Below, in pieces: positions 1-8,585 of a stretch of 64,000 bases of DNA (position 1 is the stretch's first letter; the number at the start of each line of letters is the position of its first letter). The notes beneath the pieces are model-generated. The model was not told where the DNA came from. It saw nothing but the letters and a program-made list of their open reading frames with translations, and searched no databases. The stretch comes from JACKII01 sp965202745 (lineage in GTDB: Bacteria; Pseudomonadota; Alphaproteobacteria; Bin95), in contig CBDBCB010000012.1 in assembly GCA_965202745.1 (NCBI GenBank), positions 62,001 to 126,000 on the forward strand, given 5' to 3'. The position numbers and the translations under genes are program-made.

Positions 1-1205
1 CATCGGGCCGATATAGGAATAAGGGGCATAGGGCTGCCATGTGCGTTGTGACCAGCTGGCATATTGCTCACCGAACCGGATCGAAACCTGGTCGGCTTCT
101 TGCAGGCTTCGAACCGCTTGGCCGCCAAAATCAACCGTGATCAGGTCATTGTACCCGCGCGCCTGGCAACGCTCGCCGCGGGTGTACTAAAATACCGTCC
201 AATCGGGTATGGCAACTGCCGCGCCGCCATCCAGCGGCTGATAGGTGTGGTAGCGGAACTCGGCCAGATCGGCCTCGGTCAGGTCCGCTTCGCCGATCAT
301 GTATTGAATGCTCGCCAGATCATCATGGCCCTGGGTCAGCTCATAGAATGTCTGGGTGCCGGTATAGACGAACTGGACACCACCACAGACAAAGGCGTGT
401 CTTGCCTGCTGAGCTGCAGAGCCTCCTTGTTGGCCGCCCTCATCCAGAATGGCCGCCGCGAACAAGTGGCTGGAGCCGCGGCCGCCGGTCATCCGGTCAT
501 CCGGTCACCGGATGTCAGCAGGGTCTGCAGATGAGATGCCGGTACCGCCCAACTGACCGACGCAGCACCGCTCTTCAATCCACCAGAGCCAACGGCTACC
601 ACCTGTCCGCTCAGGTCGAAAATCGGCGCGCCGCTGAGGCCCGGCAGAAGGTGACCGTCCAGCCGGACGATATCCAGGTTCAGGTCAATCGCGCCGCTAC
701 GTTCCAGTTCTTTCCGCACGCCGCCCGGCAGCATGTCTCGTAAACGGGAAGAGCCGAACGTCACGCGCAATGGCTTGTTGTCCATGGTCGGAACGGCAAG
801 ATAATAGCCCAGAGCTTCCAACTGAGCATTGGCCTGCGGTTTGCTGGGCTGGTGTGCAAGCGCCTGCCCTGGTGCGCCAGGGGCATGCAGAAGAGCCAAA
901 TCCGCGCCATTCAAGACCCCGACAATCCGCGCCTGCTGGGTCGCACCGCCGTGTTTCTCCCAATAAACGCTGATGCGCTGACAGCCAGAAACCACGTGCA
1001 GCGCCGTGACCACATGCTGATCCGGACCAAAGGCAAAGCCGCTGCCGACACGGTCGCCGCCGGGGCAGCCGCGGGCCTGGACCTGCACAACACTGCGCGC
1101 CACCTGCTCCCGCAACTGCGCGTTCATGCTGGCTGCCTGAGCCAAATACGGCAAACCGGACAGCCCCACCAGCAGCCCAAGGACAAAGATTATTGTTCGC
1201 GGCAT
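1..1205 (-). pseudogene. Trypsin-like (S1) serine protease with C-terminal extension, disrupted and cut by window edge
   Basis: The first 238 codons (1205 down to 489) encode a signal peptide (hydrophobic run to about residue 25, AQAAS cleavage-like region) and a trypsin fold with the catalytic triad visible: His in VTALHVV, Asp in GADLALL, Ser in GLSGAPIFD. The frame then ends at a TGA inside an 8-bp tandem duplication (485-508). Removing one unit rejoins it to a second open frame (492 to 187) that continues as a C-terminal extension, stops at a TAG (187-189), and reads on in frame past that TAG to the left edge (YTRGERCQARGYN...). So there are two lesions: a duplication frameshift and a nonsense codon. 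Secreted or periplasmic protease by inference. Its start overlaps the end of the upstream membrane protein gene by 16 bases, suggesting one operon. Pseudogene status is well supported; substrate unknown. Confidence 0.8.
485..508. repeat. 8-bp tandem duplication causing a frameshift
   Basis: On the plus strand the unit CCGGTCAT occurs twice in tandem, followed by CCGGTCAC. One extra 8-bp unit shifts the protease reading frame; deletion of one unit restores it. This is a typical slipped-strand event. Confidence 0.8.
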
Positions 1206-1843
1206 ATCTCATCCACCCTTTGTTGCAGCCATTGCAGACGCTCCGTCGCGGTCATGCCGGACGGTACTTTGGCGACAAGGTCTGCCCAATCACTACCTTC
1301 AAACTGAAGCGCCCCTTCAATCCCGGTAGCCGTCTCATAATTCCGGCTTTGCAACGCGTCGCACGCCCCCAGACTCTCCGTGCCTAACAGCGCGCCAGTG
1401 CTTGCCTTGGTACGGTTCACGGTGCCGACGGCGCGGCCTTCGGGCAATAGACCGGTACGCTCAAACGCGACCAGGCGGGCAGCTTCTTCATGGGAGAGGC
1501 CCGCCTCCACCCACTTCGCAGCGTTCTCCGCCGGCGACGGCTCCAACAAGCCATGGGTTCGCACGAATACCGCTGCCAGCATCGGCGCAACCATCGCCAG
1601 CGCAAAACCCGCAACGCGCGCGCCATTGCCGCCCGGCAAAGGGCCAGCAGCATTCTCGCTGCGCAAGCCGAACAGTGTGCCCAACAATCCGACCAAGCCC
1701 GTCACCACACCGGCCACCACCTCAGAGACGGAAAGGCCGACCAGCAAACCCAACAACAGACCTAACGTGACACCGACGCCAAAATTCCTCAACGGGCTAA
1801 CTCCAGCGTTTCCTGCGAACAGCATGCCGCAGTATGAAACCAC
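1190..1843 (-). CDS. Hypothetical membrane protein
   Basis: 217 residues. The N-terminal third holds two or three glycine/leucine-rich hydrophobic segments (GVTLGLLLGLLVGL; EVVAGVVTGLVGLLGTLFGL; FALAMVAPMLAAVFV), followed by a soluble C-terminal half (about residues 105-217) rich in Glu and Ala. I do not recognise the family. The glycine-rich membrane hairpins resemble small inner-membrane anchor modules, which is only a resemblance. The stop overlaps the start of the downstream protease gene by 16 bases, so the two were probably translationally coupled; with the protease broken, its partner may have lost its role. The frame is intact. Confidence 0.6.
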   Translation of the reverse strand: MVSYCGMLFAGNAGVSPLRNFGVGVTLGLLLGLLVGLSVSEVVAGVVTGLVGLLGTLFGLRSENAAGPLPGGNGARVAGFALAMVAPMLAAVFVRTHGLLEPSPAENAAKWVEAGLSHEEAARLVAFERTGLLPEGRAVGTVNRTKASTGALLGTESLGACDALQSRNYETATGIEGALQFEGSDWADLVAKVPSGMTATERLQWLQQRVDEICREQ

Positions 1844-1881
1844 TGCAAAGGCTTCGCTTGTGGATTAGCTCACAGCAACAC

Positions 1882-3909
1882 TTAAATTGCCGCCGTTGCC
1901 TGCCGCAGCCAGTCTTTGGTCGCAGCGTCCAATGTTGGGCTCACCAACTCCCAAACCTGCGCATGATAACCATTCAGCCAGTCCCGCTCGTGCGTTGTCA
2001 GAAGCTCCACAATAATCAATCGCCGGTCGATGGGGGCAAAGGTCAGCACCTCGAATTCCAGGAACTTGCGGCCGTTTTCCGGCTGGTTCGCCGCCTCCCG
2101 CACTGCCAGCAGGTTCTCAGTGCGAATACCGAACTGCCCAGCCTCATAATAGCCGGGTTCGTTCGACAGGATCATGCCCGGCACCAGCGCCACGGTATCG
2201 CTTTTCGCAACGCGTTGTGGCCCCTCATGCACGCCCAGATACGAGCCCACCCCGTGTCCCGTGCCGTGGTCAAAGTCCATGCCATCCTGCCACAACGGCA
2301 TGCGGGCGAGCGCATCCAGCTGCATTCCCATTGTGCCCGTCGGGAAGCGCGCCGTCGCCAGGCCGATATTCCCCTGCAATACTCGCGTGAAGGCCCGGCG
2401 CATGGCCTCCGTCGGCTCGCCGATGGCGACGGTACGGGTGATATCTGTGGTGCCATCCAGGAACTGCCCGCCCGAATCGCACAGATAGAGCGAGCCCGGC
2501 GTTAGTTTCCGCTCGGTTTCCGGCGCGGCGCGGTAGTGGGCAATCGCCCCGTTCGGCCCAAAGCCAGAGATGGTCGGGAAGCTCTGGTCCTTAAAATCCG
2601 CCAGTTCCTCGCGAAAGGCCAGCAATTGCTCTGCGGCCTGAATTTCACCGATCTGCCCACCGGGTCCATTCTGGTCCATCCAGGCTAGATAGCACGTCAC
2701 CGCGACAGCATCTCGCGCATGCGCTGCCCGTGCCCCGGCCAACTCGGTCGCGTTCTTCGCCGCCCTGGGGTTCACGCATGGATCGGTGCCCGCTTGATGC
2801 ACCGCCCCTGCTGCAGTCAGCCGGTTCAGGATCCAGGCAGGCGTGCTCTGCGGGTCGGCCAGCACTGCTGCGCCCTCGTCTCCCAACACGTCCAGCGCCG
2901 TGCCGAAGTCCGCCAATGCTGACACTCTCACGCCATTACCCAGATGCTGGCGGGTTTCCGGCAGCAATTTGCGCGGATCGCAGAACAAGGCGACCTGCCC
3001 GTCATCGTGCAGGATGCCGAAACTCAACGGCAAGGGAGTATGGGCAACATCACCGCCGCGAATGTTCAACAACCAGGCAAGCGAATCCGGTTGCGCCAGC
3101 ACTGCTGCCCTGGCTCCCAACACCCGCAGATCATCGGCCAGCCGTTGACGCTTGGACTCCGCCGTCTCTCCGGTGAACTTCTCCGGGTGGGCAACCACCG
3201 GCGCTAACGGACGGGCGGGCCGGTCTAGCCAGACGGCATCAACCGGATTGGCCTCGACCAGCACCAGTTCCCCACCAGCCTTCGCCACTGCCTTCTCGAA
3301 ACGGGCGACCGCATCGGCGCTGTGCAGCCAAGGGTCCAGACCCAGCCTTGTCCCAGCTGGCAGGTTCGCCGCCACCCAATCCGCAGGCGGCGTTTCGGTA
3401 ACATGCAGCGTCTCATAGGCAGCCATATCGACCTGATCGCGCACTTGCAGCGTATAGCGGCCATCCACGAACACGGCGGCCTTCTCCAGCAGAACCACTG
3501 CCGCACCGGCCGAGCCGGTAAAGCCGGTCAGCCAAGCCAGCCGCGCACTTGCCGCCGGAATGAACTCGCTCTGATGCTCATCGCCATGCGGGATCACAAA
3601 CCCGTCCAAGGCGCACTCCCGCAACGCATTCCGCAGCAGGTCCAGACGTTCGCTCAATGGCACCCCCCCCGGCACGGCGTCCATCAGCGCACGCCGCGCG
3701 TCGGCCAGCGCTGCGACCAGTTCCGTGCTGGGTTCCGGTGCGATCAGGCGTGGCCAGACAGCCAGATCCGCAGCATCTCCCTGCTGCGGCGCGCCGTTCA
3801 GCCCCGCCAGAATTTCCAGCGCATCCTCTGGACTGACGGCATCGCTTGTAGCGGCGAGCGCCGCTTCAAGGCGGGTCAGCATTTGTTTGGGCAAGGGCGT
3901 AAGCGGCAT
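1882..3909 (-). CDS. pepP: Xaa-Pro aminopeptidase (aminopeptidase P, M24B)
   Basis: 675 residues, intact. Hydrolyses the N-terminal residue before proline; cytoplasmic dinuclear-metal enzyme. The C-terminal pita-bread domain shows the expected ligands in order: Asp in LCDSGGQFLDGTTDITRT (two Asp), His in HGTGHGVGSYLGVHEGP, Glu in NEPGYYEAGQFGIRTEN and Glu in FLEFEVLTFAPID. Two creatinase-like N-terminal domains precede it (SEFIPAASARLAWLTGFTGSAG; DSLAWLLNIRGGD). It is somewhat longer than the usual 590-610 residues because of about 70 extra N-terminal residues (Ala-rich, low conservation expected); an internal start near residue 10 is possible. Codon use matches its neighbours. Function call is secure, physiological substrate is not. 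Confidence 0.92.
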   Translation of the reverse strand: MPLTPLPKQMLTRLEAALAATSDAVSPEDALEILAGLNGAPQQGDAADLAVWPRLIAPEPSTELVAALADARRALMDAVPGGVPLSERLDLLRNALRECALDGFVIPHGDEHQSEFIPAASARLAWLTGFTGSAGAAVVLLEKAAVFVDGRYTLQVRDQVDMAAYETLHVTETPPADWVAANLPAGTRLGLDPWLHSADAVARFEKAVAKAGGELVLVEANPVDAVWLDRPARPLAPVVAHPEKFTGETAESKRQRLADDLRVLGARAAVLAQPDSLAWLLNIRGGDVAHTPLPLSFGILHDDGQVALFCDPRKLLPETRQHLGNGVRVSALADFGTALDVLGDEGAAVLADPQSTPAWILNRLTAAGAVHQAGTDPCVNPRAAKNATELAGARAAHARDAVAVTCYLAWMDQNGPGGQIGEIQAAEQLLAFREELADFKDQSFPTISGFGPNGAIAHYRAAPETERKLTPGSLYLCDSGGQFLDGTTDITRTVAIGEPTEAMRRAFTRVLQGNIGLATARFPTGTMGMQLDALARMPLWQDGMDFDHGTGHGVGSYLGVHEGPQRVAKSDTVALVPGMILSNEPGYYEAGQFGIRTENLLAVREAANQPENGRKFLEFEVLTFAPIDRRLIIVELLTTHERDWLNGYHAQVWELVSPTLDAATKDWLRQATAAI

Positions 3910-4221
3910 CGGTCAGGCTTCCGGCGGCGTTGAGGAACCCTTGTGTGAAAGCGTTTGGCTGCCGCCGCAAGGCCGCATCGCCCTTGCACAATGTTGCGTC
4001 GCACAAATATTCAGTATTCTTGCGACCATCGGCACAAACTCCGGCAAGCCCCTCTCGTCCTGCATACCTGCATTGCGACATAGACATAAACCAAGACATG
4101 CGTTAAACGCATGGCTACGGTGTGAAACGAACGCTACTAAAACTGGCGGAAAAGAGCGATTTACTGCTCATCGCGATTGCCAAGGGGCAGCCGCAAAGGT
4201 CCGTACCGATGGAGACAAATC
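3910..4221. other. Intergenic region between divergent genes
   Basis: About 310 bases between pepP (leftward) and a small rightward gene. I see no convincing gene, tRNA or hairpin terminator. It presumably contains the promoters of both genes; I could not pick a confident -35/-10 pair. Confidence 0.4.
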
Positions 4222-4485
4222 ATGGGCAGCATATCTTTTTCGAGCGACTTTTTCAGCCACAGTGCACCGCAGCATAACCCGCGCGACCTGAACGCCGATC
4301 GCATGGAAAAAGCGATTGTTGCTTGCGAGAAAAAAGACGCCGCCATCGTCCGCAAGGCGCTTCACAATTTCGCCGCATGGCTCACAACGCCGGAAGACAG
4401 CGCGCCTGATGCCATGCAAAGCGCGATCCTCGCCTGCCAGCGCCGCGACCGCGCCATTATCTGGAACCTGCTGAAAGGCAATTGA
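4222..4485 (+). CDS. Small hypothetical protein
   Basis: 87 residues from ATG 4222, preceded by a purine-rich GGAGACAA box at a plausible distance. The sequence is soluble with two internally similar halves: MEKAIVACEKKDAAIVRKAL (residues about 28-47) and MQSAILACQRRDRAIIWNLL (about 65-84), i.e. a repeated helix of the pattern M-x-x-A-I-x-A-C-x-x-x-D-x-A-I. That internal duplication is visible directly and suggests a small helical two-repeat protein. I do not recognise a family. It is followed by a symmetric hairpin that can end transcription from either side. Confidence 0.6.
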   Translation: MGSISFSSDFFSHSAPQHNPRDLNADRMEKAIVACEKKDAAIVRKALHNFAAWLTTPEDSAPDAMQSAILACQRRDRAIIWNLLKGN

Positions 4486-4505
4486 GGCAGGCGACGCCAA
4501 ACGAA

Positions 4506-4536
4506 AAGGGCCACCGGCATTTCTACCGGCGGCCTT
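4506..4536. terminator. Bidirectional hairpin terminator
   Basis: GC-rich stem GGCCaCCGG / CCGGcGGCC with an 8-base loop lies between two convergent genes (the small gene ending 4485 and the TAXI gene ending 4573). Read on the minus strand, the stem is followed by CTTTTCG, a short U-tract. Confidence 0.65.
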
Positions 4537-4572
4537 CATCAGTAACCAGGGAAAGACACTAGCCGGGCATCA

Positions 4573-5733
4573 TTACATGCCAATTTCTTTCAGGCGGGCT
4601 TTCTCCCAAACTGCTGGCCATTCTTCCTTGGCATTGATCTTGTTGCCTTTAGCACGCTCAGCAACACGATAGTCATGGAAGTCAGCTTGCGCCATTTCCC
4701 AGGCTTCCAGCAGCTTGTTCAGGCGGGCCAGGCGGGTGTCATGCCAAGCCTGATCCTCGTCACGCCACAAGCCTTTTTCCTTCATGTAACGGATGGTGCC
4801 GTCATGAGCCGGCGCGTCATAGGGCGTGCGGCCAGATTTTTCGATGGCCCAATTGAACGAGCTGGACGTGGTATTCTTGAAGTCGTCATAGCTCTCGTCT
4901 ATTGCCTTCACGAGATTGTAAACCTCATCCGTCGGCACCTTGTCCTGGTAAACCGTCATGATGGGGTAGCGATAACCGACCATCCAGCGTGGAGTCTCCG
5001 CGGACAAGCCAGCGCCACGGGTTTCGTGGACCGGTCCGGCAAAACTGATGACGTCGGTAACCGACTTCCACCCAACCTTGTTCTCCGGCGGATATTCCGG
5101 CCAGGAAAGACCACGCGGGCTCGCCTCAACCTCACGAATGATAGCCGATGTCGGCACGCTCATAAAGACGTCGATCTGGTTCGCCAGCAGCGCGGTTTTC
5201 ATCGCGCCGTAAGAGGAGAACATGCTGACTTCAACGTCAGCCCGGGTCAGATTGCCGAATGCCAGCATGGCGTCGGTCTTCACATTGATCGACGGATTCG
5301 CCTTTACGTAGCCAAGCCGCCTGCCCTTCATGTCGGCGACAGTCTTGATATTGGCATCCTTTGCGGCTGCCAGGGACACACTCGCAACCCGGCCCAATAC
5401 AACACGCACGTTCTGTGGGCCCCACTGCTCGGAGGCATAGTCATAGGTGCCTTCGGCGGAGAAGAACGCCTCGTTGCCCAAGAATCCGTAACGCACTTTG
5501 CCGGTCACCATCGGCAACATACGGCCAATAGAGGTTCCTGACGGTACGATGCGAACGCGGGTGCCGTAGTTTTTGCGCAGCGCATTGGCGATGCCGGTGG
5601 CTTCACCGTGGCCAGACGAGCCCAGATCGTAGGCGCTCCAAACCATGGATTTCGGAATATCGGGATCGGCAGCAAATGCCGGCAGCGCGACTGCTGCGGC
5701 AAACGCCGTTCGTATAATTATCGTACGGATCAT
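4573..5733 (-). CDS. TAXI-family solute-binding protein (TRAP-associated), copy 1
   Basis: 386 residues with an N-terminal signal peptide (MIRTIIIRTAFAAAVALPAFA, cleavage near residue 22). TAXI proteins are periplasmic binding proteins, usually serving TRAP permeases with fused 4TM/12TM subunits; ligands are mostly dicarboxylates or amino acids. Diagnostic stretches include GIANALRKNYGTRVRIVPSG, GTSIGRMLPMVTGKVRYGF and the C-terminal ARLNKLLEAWEMAQADFHDY. It is closely related along its whole length to the adjacent copy at 5906-7060 (same motifs and near-identical last 60 residues), so the pair is a tandem duplication. No TRAP permease gene is nearby; the only transporter in the cluster is TauE/SafE-like. 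A hairpin terminator separates the two copies, so this one may have its own promoter. Confidence 0.88.
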   Translation of the reverse strand: MIRTIIIRTAFAAAVALPAFAADPDIPKSMVWSAYDLGSSGHGEATGIANALRKNYGTRVRIVPSGTSIGRMLPMVTGKVRYGFLGNEAFFSAEGTYDYASEQWGPQNVRVVLGRVASVSLAAAKDANIKTVADMKGRRLGYVKANPSINVKTDAMLAFGNLTRADVEVSMFSSYGAMKTALLANQIDVFMSVPTSAIIREVEASPRGLSWPEYPPENKVGWKSVTDVISFAGPVHETRGAGLSAETPRWMVGYRYPIMTVYQDKVPTDEVYNLVKAIDESYDDFKNTTSSSFNWAIEKSGRTPYDAPAHDGTIRYMKEKGLWRDEDQAWHDTRLARLNKLLEAWEMAQADFHDYRVAERAKGNKINAKEEWPAVWEKARLKEIGM

Positions 5734-5833
5734 TGGCGATATCCTCCTGTTCTATTGACCTGGCTGTGCCTTGATGCGCGCCAGCTTCTGCCATGGGATG
5801 CCGCAACAGGCCGCCGAGTCAAGGCTATGGCCC

Positions 5834-5871
5834 CAAAAAAGAAAGGCCGCCGGCATTACTGCCAGCGGCCT
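5834..5871 (-). terminator. Rho-independent terminator after TAXI copy 2
   Basis: Stem AGGCCGC / GCGGCCT (7 bp) with a 14-base loop; on the minus strand it is followed by TTTCTTTTTT. It sits about 35 bases downstream of the stop of the TAXI gene at 5906-7060. Confidence 0.75.
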
Positions 5872-5905
5872 CCCAAGCATTAAGGTCTAAAACCCTAAGC
5901 GTTGG

Positions 5906-7060
5906 TTACATACCAAGCGCTTTCAGACGGGCTTTCTCCCAGTAAGCAGGCCATTCTTCTTTGGCGCTGATCTTGTTGCCTTTCGCACGCTCGGCAACGC
6001 GGTAGTCGTGGAAATCGGCTTGCGCCACTTCCCAGGCTTCCAGCAGCTTGTTCAGACGAGCCAGACGGGAGTCGTTCCATGCCTGGTCTTCATCACGCCA
6101 CAGGTCCTTTTCCTTGAGGTAGCGGATGGTGCCTTCGTGAGCCGGCGCGTCGTATGGCGGACGAGCGGCTTTCTCCAACGCCCAGTCGGTGGAGCTAGGC
6201 GTGGTGTTCTTGTAGTCATCGAAGGTCGCATCGATGGCCTTGATGACATTGTATACTTCATCCGTGGTAACCGCGTTCTGATAGACGGTGATCATCGGAT
6301 AGCGGTAGCCCATCAGCCAAACCGGCTTGTCGGCAGACAGCGCAGCGCCGCGGCCTTCGAGCATCGGCGAGGCAAAGCTGACCACGTCGGTCACGGCTTT
6401 CCAACCGGCTTTGTTTTCCGGCGGGAAGGGCGGCCAGGTCAGGCCACGCGGGCTGGCTTCGATCTCACGCATGTTCGCGGAGCCGGGCACACTGCCGAAC
6501 GCGTCCAGCTGGTTGGCTAGCAGTGCGGTCTTCATGGCGCTGTAGGAACCGAACCAAACCGGCTCGATGTCGTCCATCGTCAAACCACCGATGGCGATAT
6601 AGGCGAGGTTCTTCACGTTGACGGAAGGATTGCCCTTCACAAAGCCAACGCGCTTGCCCCTAAGGTCAGCCATCGTTTTAACGCCGGTGTCTTTGGCAAC
6701 GGCCATGCCGACCGCAGCAACACGGCCCATCACGATGCGGATGTCCTGGGGACCCCACTGCTCGGTTGCAAAATCGTAGGTGCCTTCAGCGGAAAAGTAC
6801 GCTTCGTTCGCCAGGAAACCGTATTTCACCTTGCCGGTGGTCATCGGCAGCATACGGCCGATCGAGGTGCCGGCCGGTACGATACGGATGCGCGTGCCAT
6901 AGTTCTTCTTCAGGGCGTTAGCGATGCCGGTGGCTTCGGCATAACCCGAAGAACCCAGGTCATAGGCGCTCCAGACCATGGAACGGGGCAACTCGACGTC
7001 GGCTGCACTTGCGGCACCGGCAGCCAATACACCTGCCAGCGCGGATGCGATCAGTCTCAT
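5906..7060 (-). CDS. TAXI-family solute-binding protein, copy 2
   Basis: 384 residues from the ATG at 7060; this start gives a clean signal peptide (MRLIASALAGVLAAGAASAA, cleavage near residue 20), while an in-frame upstream extension lacks one and is probably untranslated. Periplasmic ligand binder of the TAXI class; matching blocks to copy 1 include SMVWSAYDLGSSG, GTSIGRMLPM, AMKTALLANQ and EIEASPRGLTWP. Differences cluster in the middle (GSVPGSANMREIE here; MSVPTSAIIREVE in copy 1), which could mean different ligands. It follows the TauE/SafE permease gene by about 114 bases on the same strand and ends at a strong terminator, so permease plus this binding protein probably form one transcription unit. 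Confidence 0.88.
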   Translation of the reverse strand: MRLIASALAGVLAAGAASAADVELPRSMVWSAYDLGSSGYAEATGIANALKKNYGTRIRIVPAGTSIGRMLPMTTGKVKYGFLANEAYFSAEGTYDFATEQWGPQDIRIVMGRVAAVGMAVAKDTGVKTMADLRGKRVGFVKGNPSVNVKNLAYIAIGGLTMDDIEPVWFGSYSAMKTALLANQLDAFGSVPGSANMREIEASPRGLTWPPFPPENKAGWKAVTDVVSFASPMLEGRGAALSADKPVWLMGYRYPMITVYQNAVTTDEVYNVIKAIDATFDDYKNTTPSSTDWALEKAARPPYDAPAHEGTIRYLKEKDLWRDEDQAWNDSRLARLNKLLEAWEVAQADFHDYRVAERAKGNKISAKEEWPAYWEKARLKALGM

Positions 7061-7174
7061 CAGACATTTTCCTCCAATTTCGGTAGCGGGCGGACAAGCA
7101 CTGATGGCTCCTCCGTTATCCCCAGCGCTTTCGTACACGGTGAAACGCGCCCTAGCAATCCTTTAGCCCTGCGT

Positions 7175-7927
7175 TCACCGCACCGCGCTGATGATCAGGC
7201 TTACACCCATAATCAACAGCGCAATCATCGCTGTATTGCGGAACACCCTCTGGCTGACCTTCCGGCGGACATAGCCGCCAACCGTCAAACCCAGCCAGCT
7301 GGGGACCAGCACGGCCAGAGTACCCGCCAACTGGTCGGTTTTGAACGTCCCAGCATGGATTAACGAGGCTGTCAGAACAATCACGCCCAGAAACATGATA
7401 ACGCCAATCACCCAGACAAATCGGTCTTTGTCCAATCGGCAGGCGAGCAGATACATAGCCAAGGTAGCGCCGAAACCGCCAGTCAATCCGCCGGAAAGGC
7501 CTGTTAAACCGCCCATGCCGAAGCCCACAATCCGGTTGGTTGCAAACCGGTGTGGCAGCGCCATCTTGGCGAACCCCATCAGCACAAATACCACGACCAG
7601 CGTGCCTAACACGCCCCTGACCCAGTTTTCCGGCGCAGAGGTTGCAACCTGCACGCCGGCGACGATGCCAATCGAAATACCGACAATTGCCGGCCACCAT
7701 GGCAGCAGAGAGGTGCGGGCGTGCCAGGTTTGGCGCACCTGGATCAGGTTCATGATATAGCCGGGCGCCAGCATAAGCGGGATCGCCTTCGCAACCGGCA
7801 GGGCCAGGGCAACAATCGGGATGGCCACCAATGGCAGGCCCATGCCGACCACGCCTTTCAGCAGCCCGCCCAGGAAAAACCCGATAGCCGCCATGGCGAT
7901 CACAAACGGGTCCAGGTTTTCTAACAT
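7175..7927 (-). CDS. TauE/SafE-family membrane transporter
   Basis: 250 residues with seven or eight predicted hydrophobic segments and the family's glycine-rich repeats (GFFLGGLLKGVVGMGLPLVA at residues about 16-35, and GGLTGLSGGLTGGFGATLAM at about 149-168, one in each half of the inverted repeat). TauE/SafE proteins are inner-membrane exporters or importers of sulfite, sulfoacetate and other small organic anions. It is the first gene of a leftward cluster followed by two TAXI binding proteins and no TRAP subunits, raising the possibility that the binding proteins work with this permease. That link is inference from neighbourhood only. Confidence 0.85.
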   Translation of the reverse strand: MLENLDPFVIAMAAIGFFLGGLLKGVVGMGLPLVAIPIVALALPVAKAIPLMLAPGYIMNLIQVRQTWHARTSLLPWWPAIVGISIGIVAGVQVATSAPENWVRGVLGTLVVVFVLMGFAKMALPHRFATNRIVGFGMGGLTGLSGGLTGGFGATLAMYLLACRLDKDRFVWVIGVIMFLGVIVLTASLIHAGTFKTDQLAGTLAVLVPSWLGLTVGGYVRRKVSQRVFRNTAMIALLIMGVSLIISAVR

Positions 7928-8056
7928 GAAGCACTCCGAGCGCCCGGACGCTGGGGAGCGCGCCCGGATATGTCGGACTACCCTCCGCTGGCACTCTAGG
8001 CAATTGCGGAGTTCTCGCAGGCAAACGACCCGTCGCAGCGGCCCGCTGCCGAAGCG

Positions 8057-8524
8057 CTATTTTTTGACTCGCTCACGCCGCTTGAAAGCCGGGCGGAGCG
8101 GATCGGCCGTCGCATCGAATTCCACAAAGCTATCGGGGTCAGCGACCAACGCCGCCAACACTTGACGCAACAACGGCACCGACAGTGGCTTGCCGATGAA
8201 GCCGTTGGCCCCTTCCGCTTCCAGGGCATTGATTTCCGCTGAGTCCCGATAGGCCGACATCGCCAAGATCCGCACGGTATGGTTAGCGGCCTCATTGCTG
8301 TGCCGAACCCAGCGCACGAACTCTGCCCCGTTCATCGGCTCCATCCGCACATCGGTGGTAATGCAATCGAACTCGTGCCCGCGCACCAGTTCCATCGCCG
8401 ACGCACCATCTGCCGCCTCCCGCGGAGCATCTGCTCCCAGCATGAGGAGCATGGACCGCAAAATCGACAATGCAGCCGGGTTGTCGTCGACGACGAGGAA
8501 CGCCCATTCCCGCAGGACGGCCAT
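8057..8524 (-). CDS. Stand-alone response regulator receiver protein
   Basis: About 155 residues from ATG 8524. One CheY-like domain: acidic pair in FLVVDDNPAALS, phosphoacceptor Asp in CITTDVRMEPMNG, Ser/Thr switch region LAMSAYRD, and the conserved Lys in GFIGKPLS. No output domain; the C-terminal 30 residues (DSFVEFDATADPLRPAFKRRERVKK) are charged and unrecognised. Upstream in-frame codons overlap the enoyl-CoA hydratase gene, so the start could be slightly earlier (a TTG is available). No cognate kinase is adjacent. Probably a single-domain signalling adaptor. Confidence 0.8.
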   Translation of the reverse strand: MAVLREWAFLVVDDNPAALSILRSMLLMLGADAPREAADGASAMELVRGHEFDCITTDVRMEPMNGAEFVRWVRHSNEAANHTVRILAMSAYRDSAEINALEAEGANGFIGKPLSVPLLRQVLAALVADPDSFVEFDATADPLRPAFKRRERVKK

Positions 8525-8585
8525 CGCCTCGTCGTCAGAGTCGCCCGGTTCAGCCAACAGCCTGATCTTTCGTCTACAACAGGGG

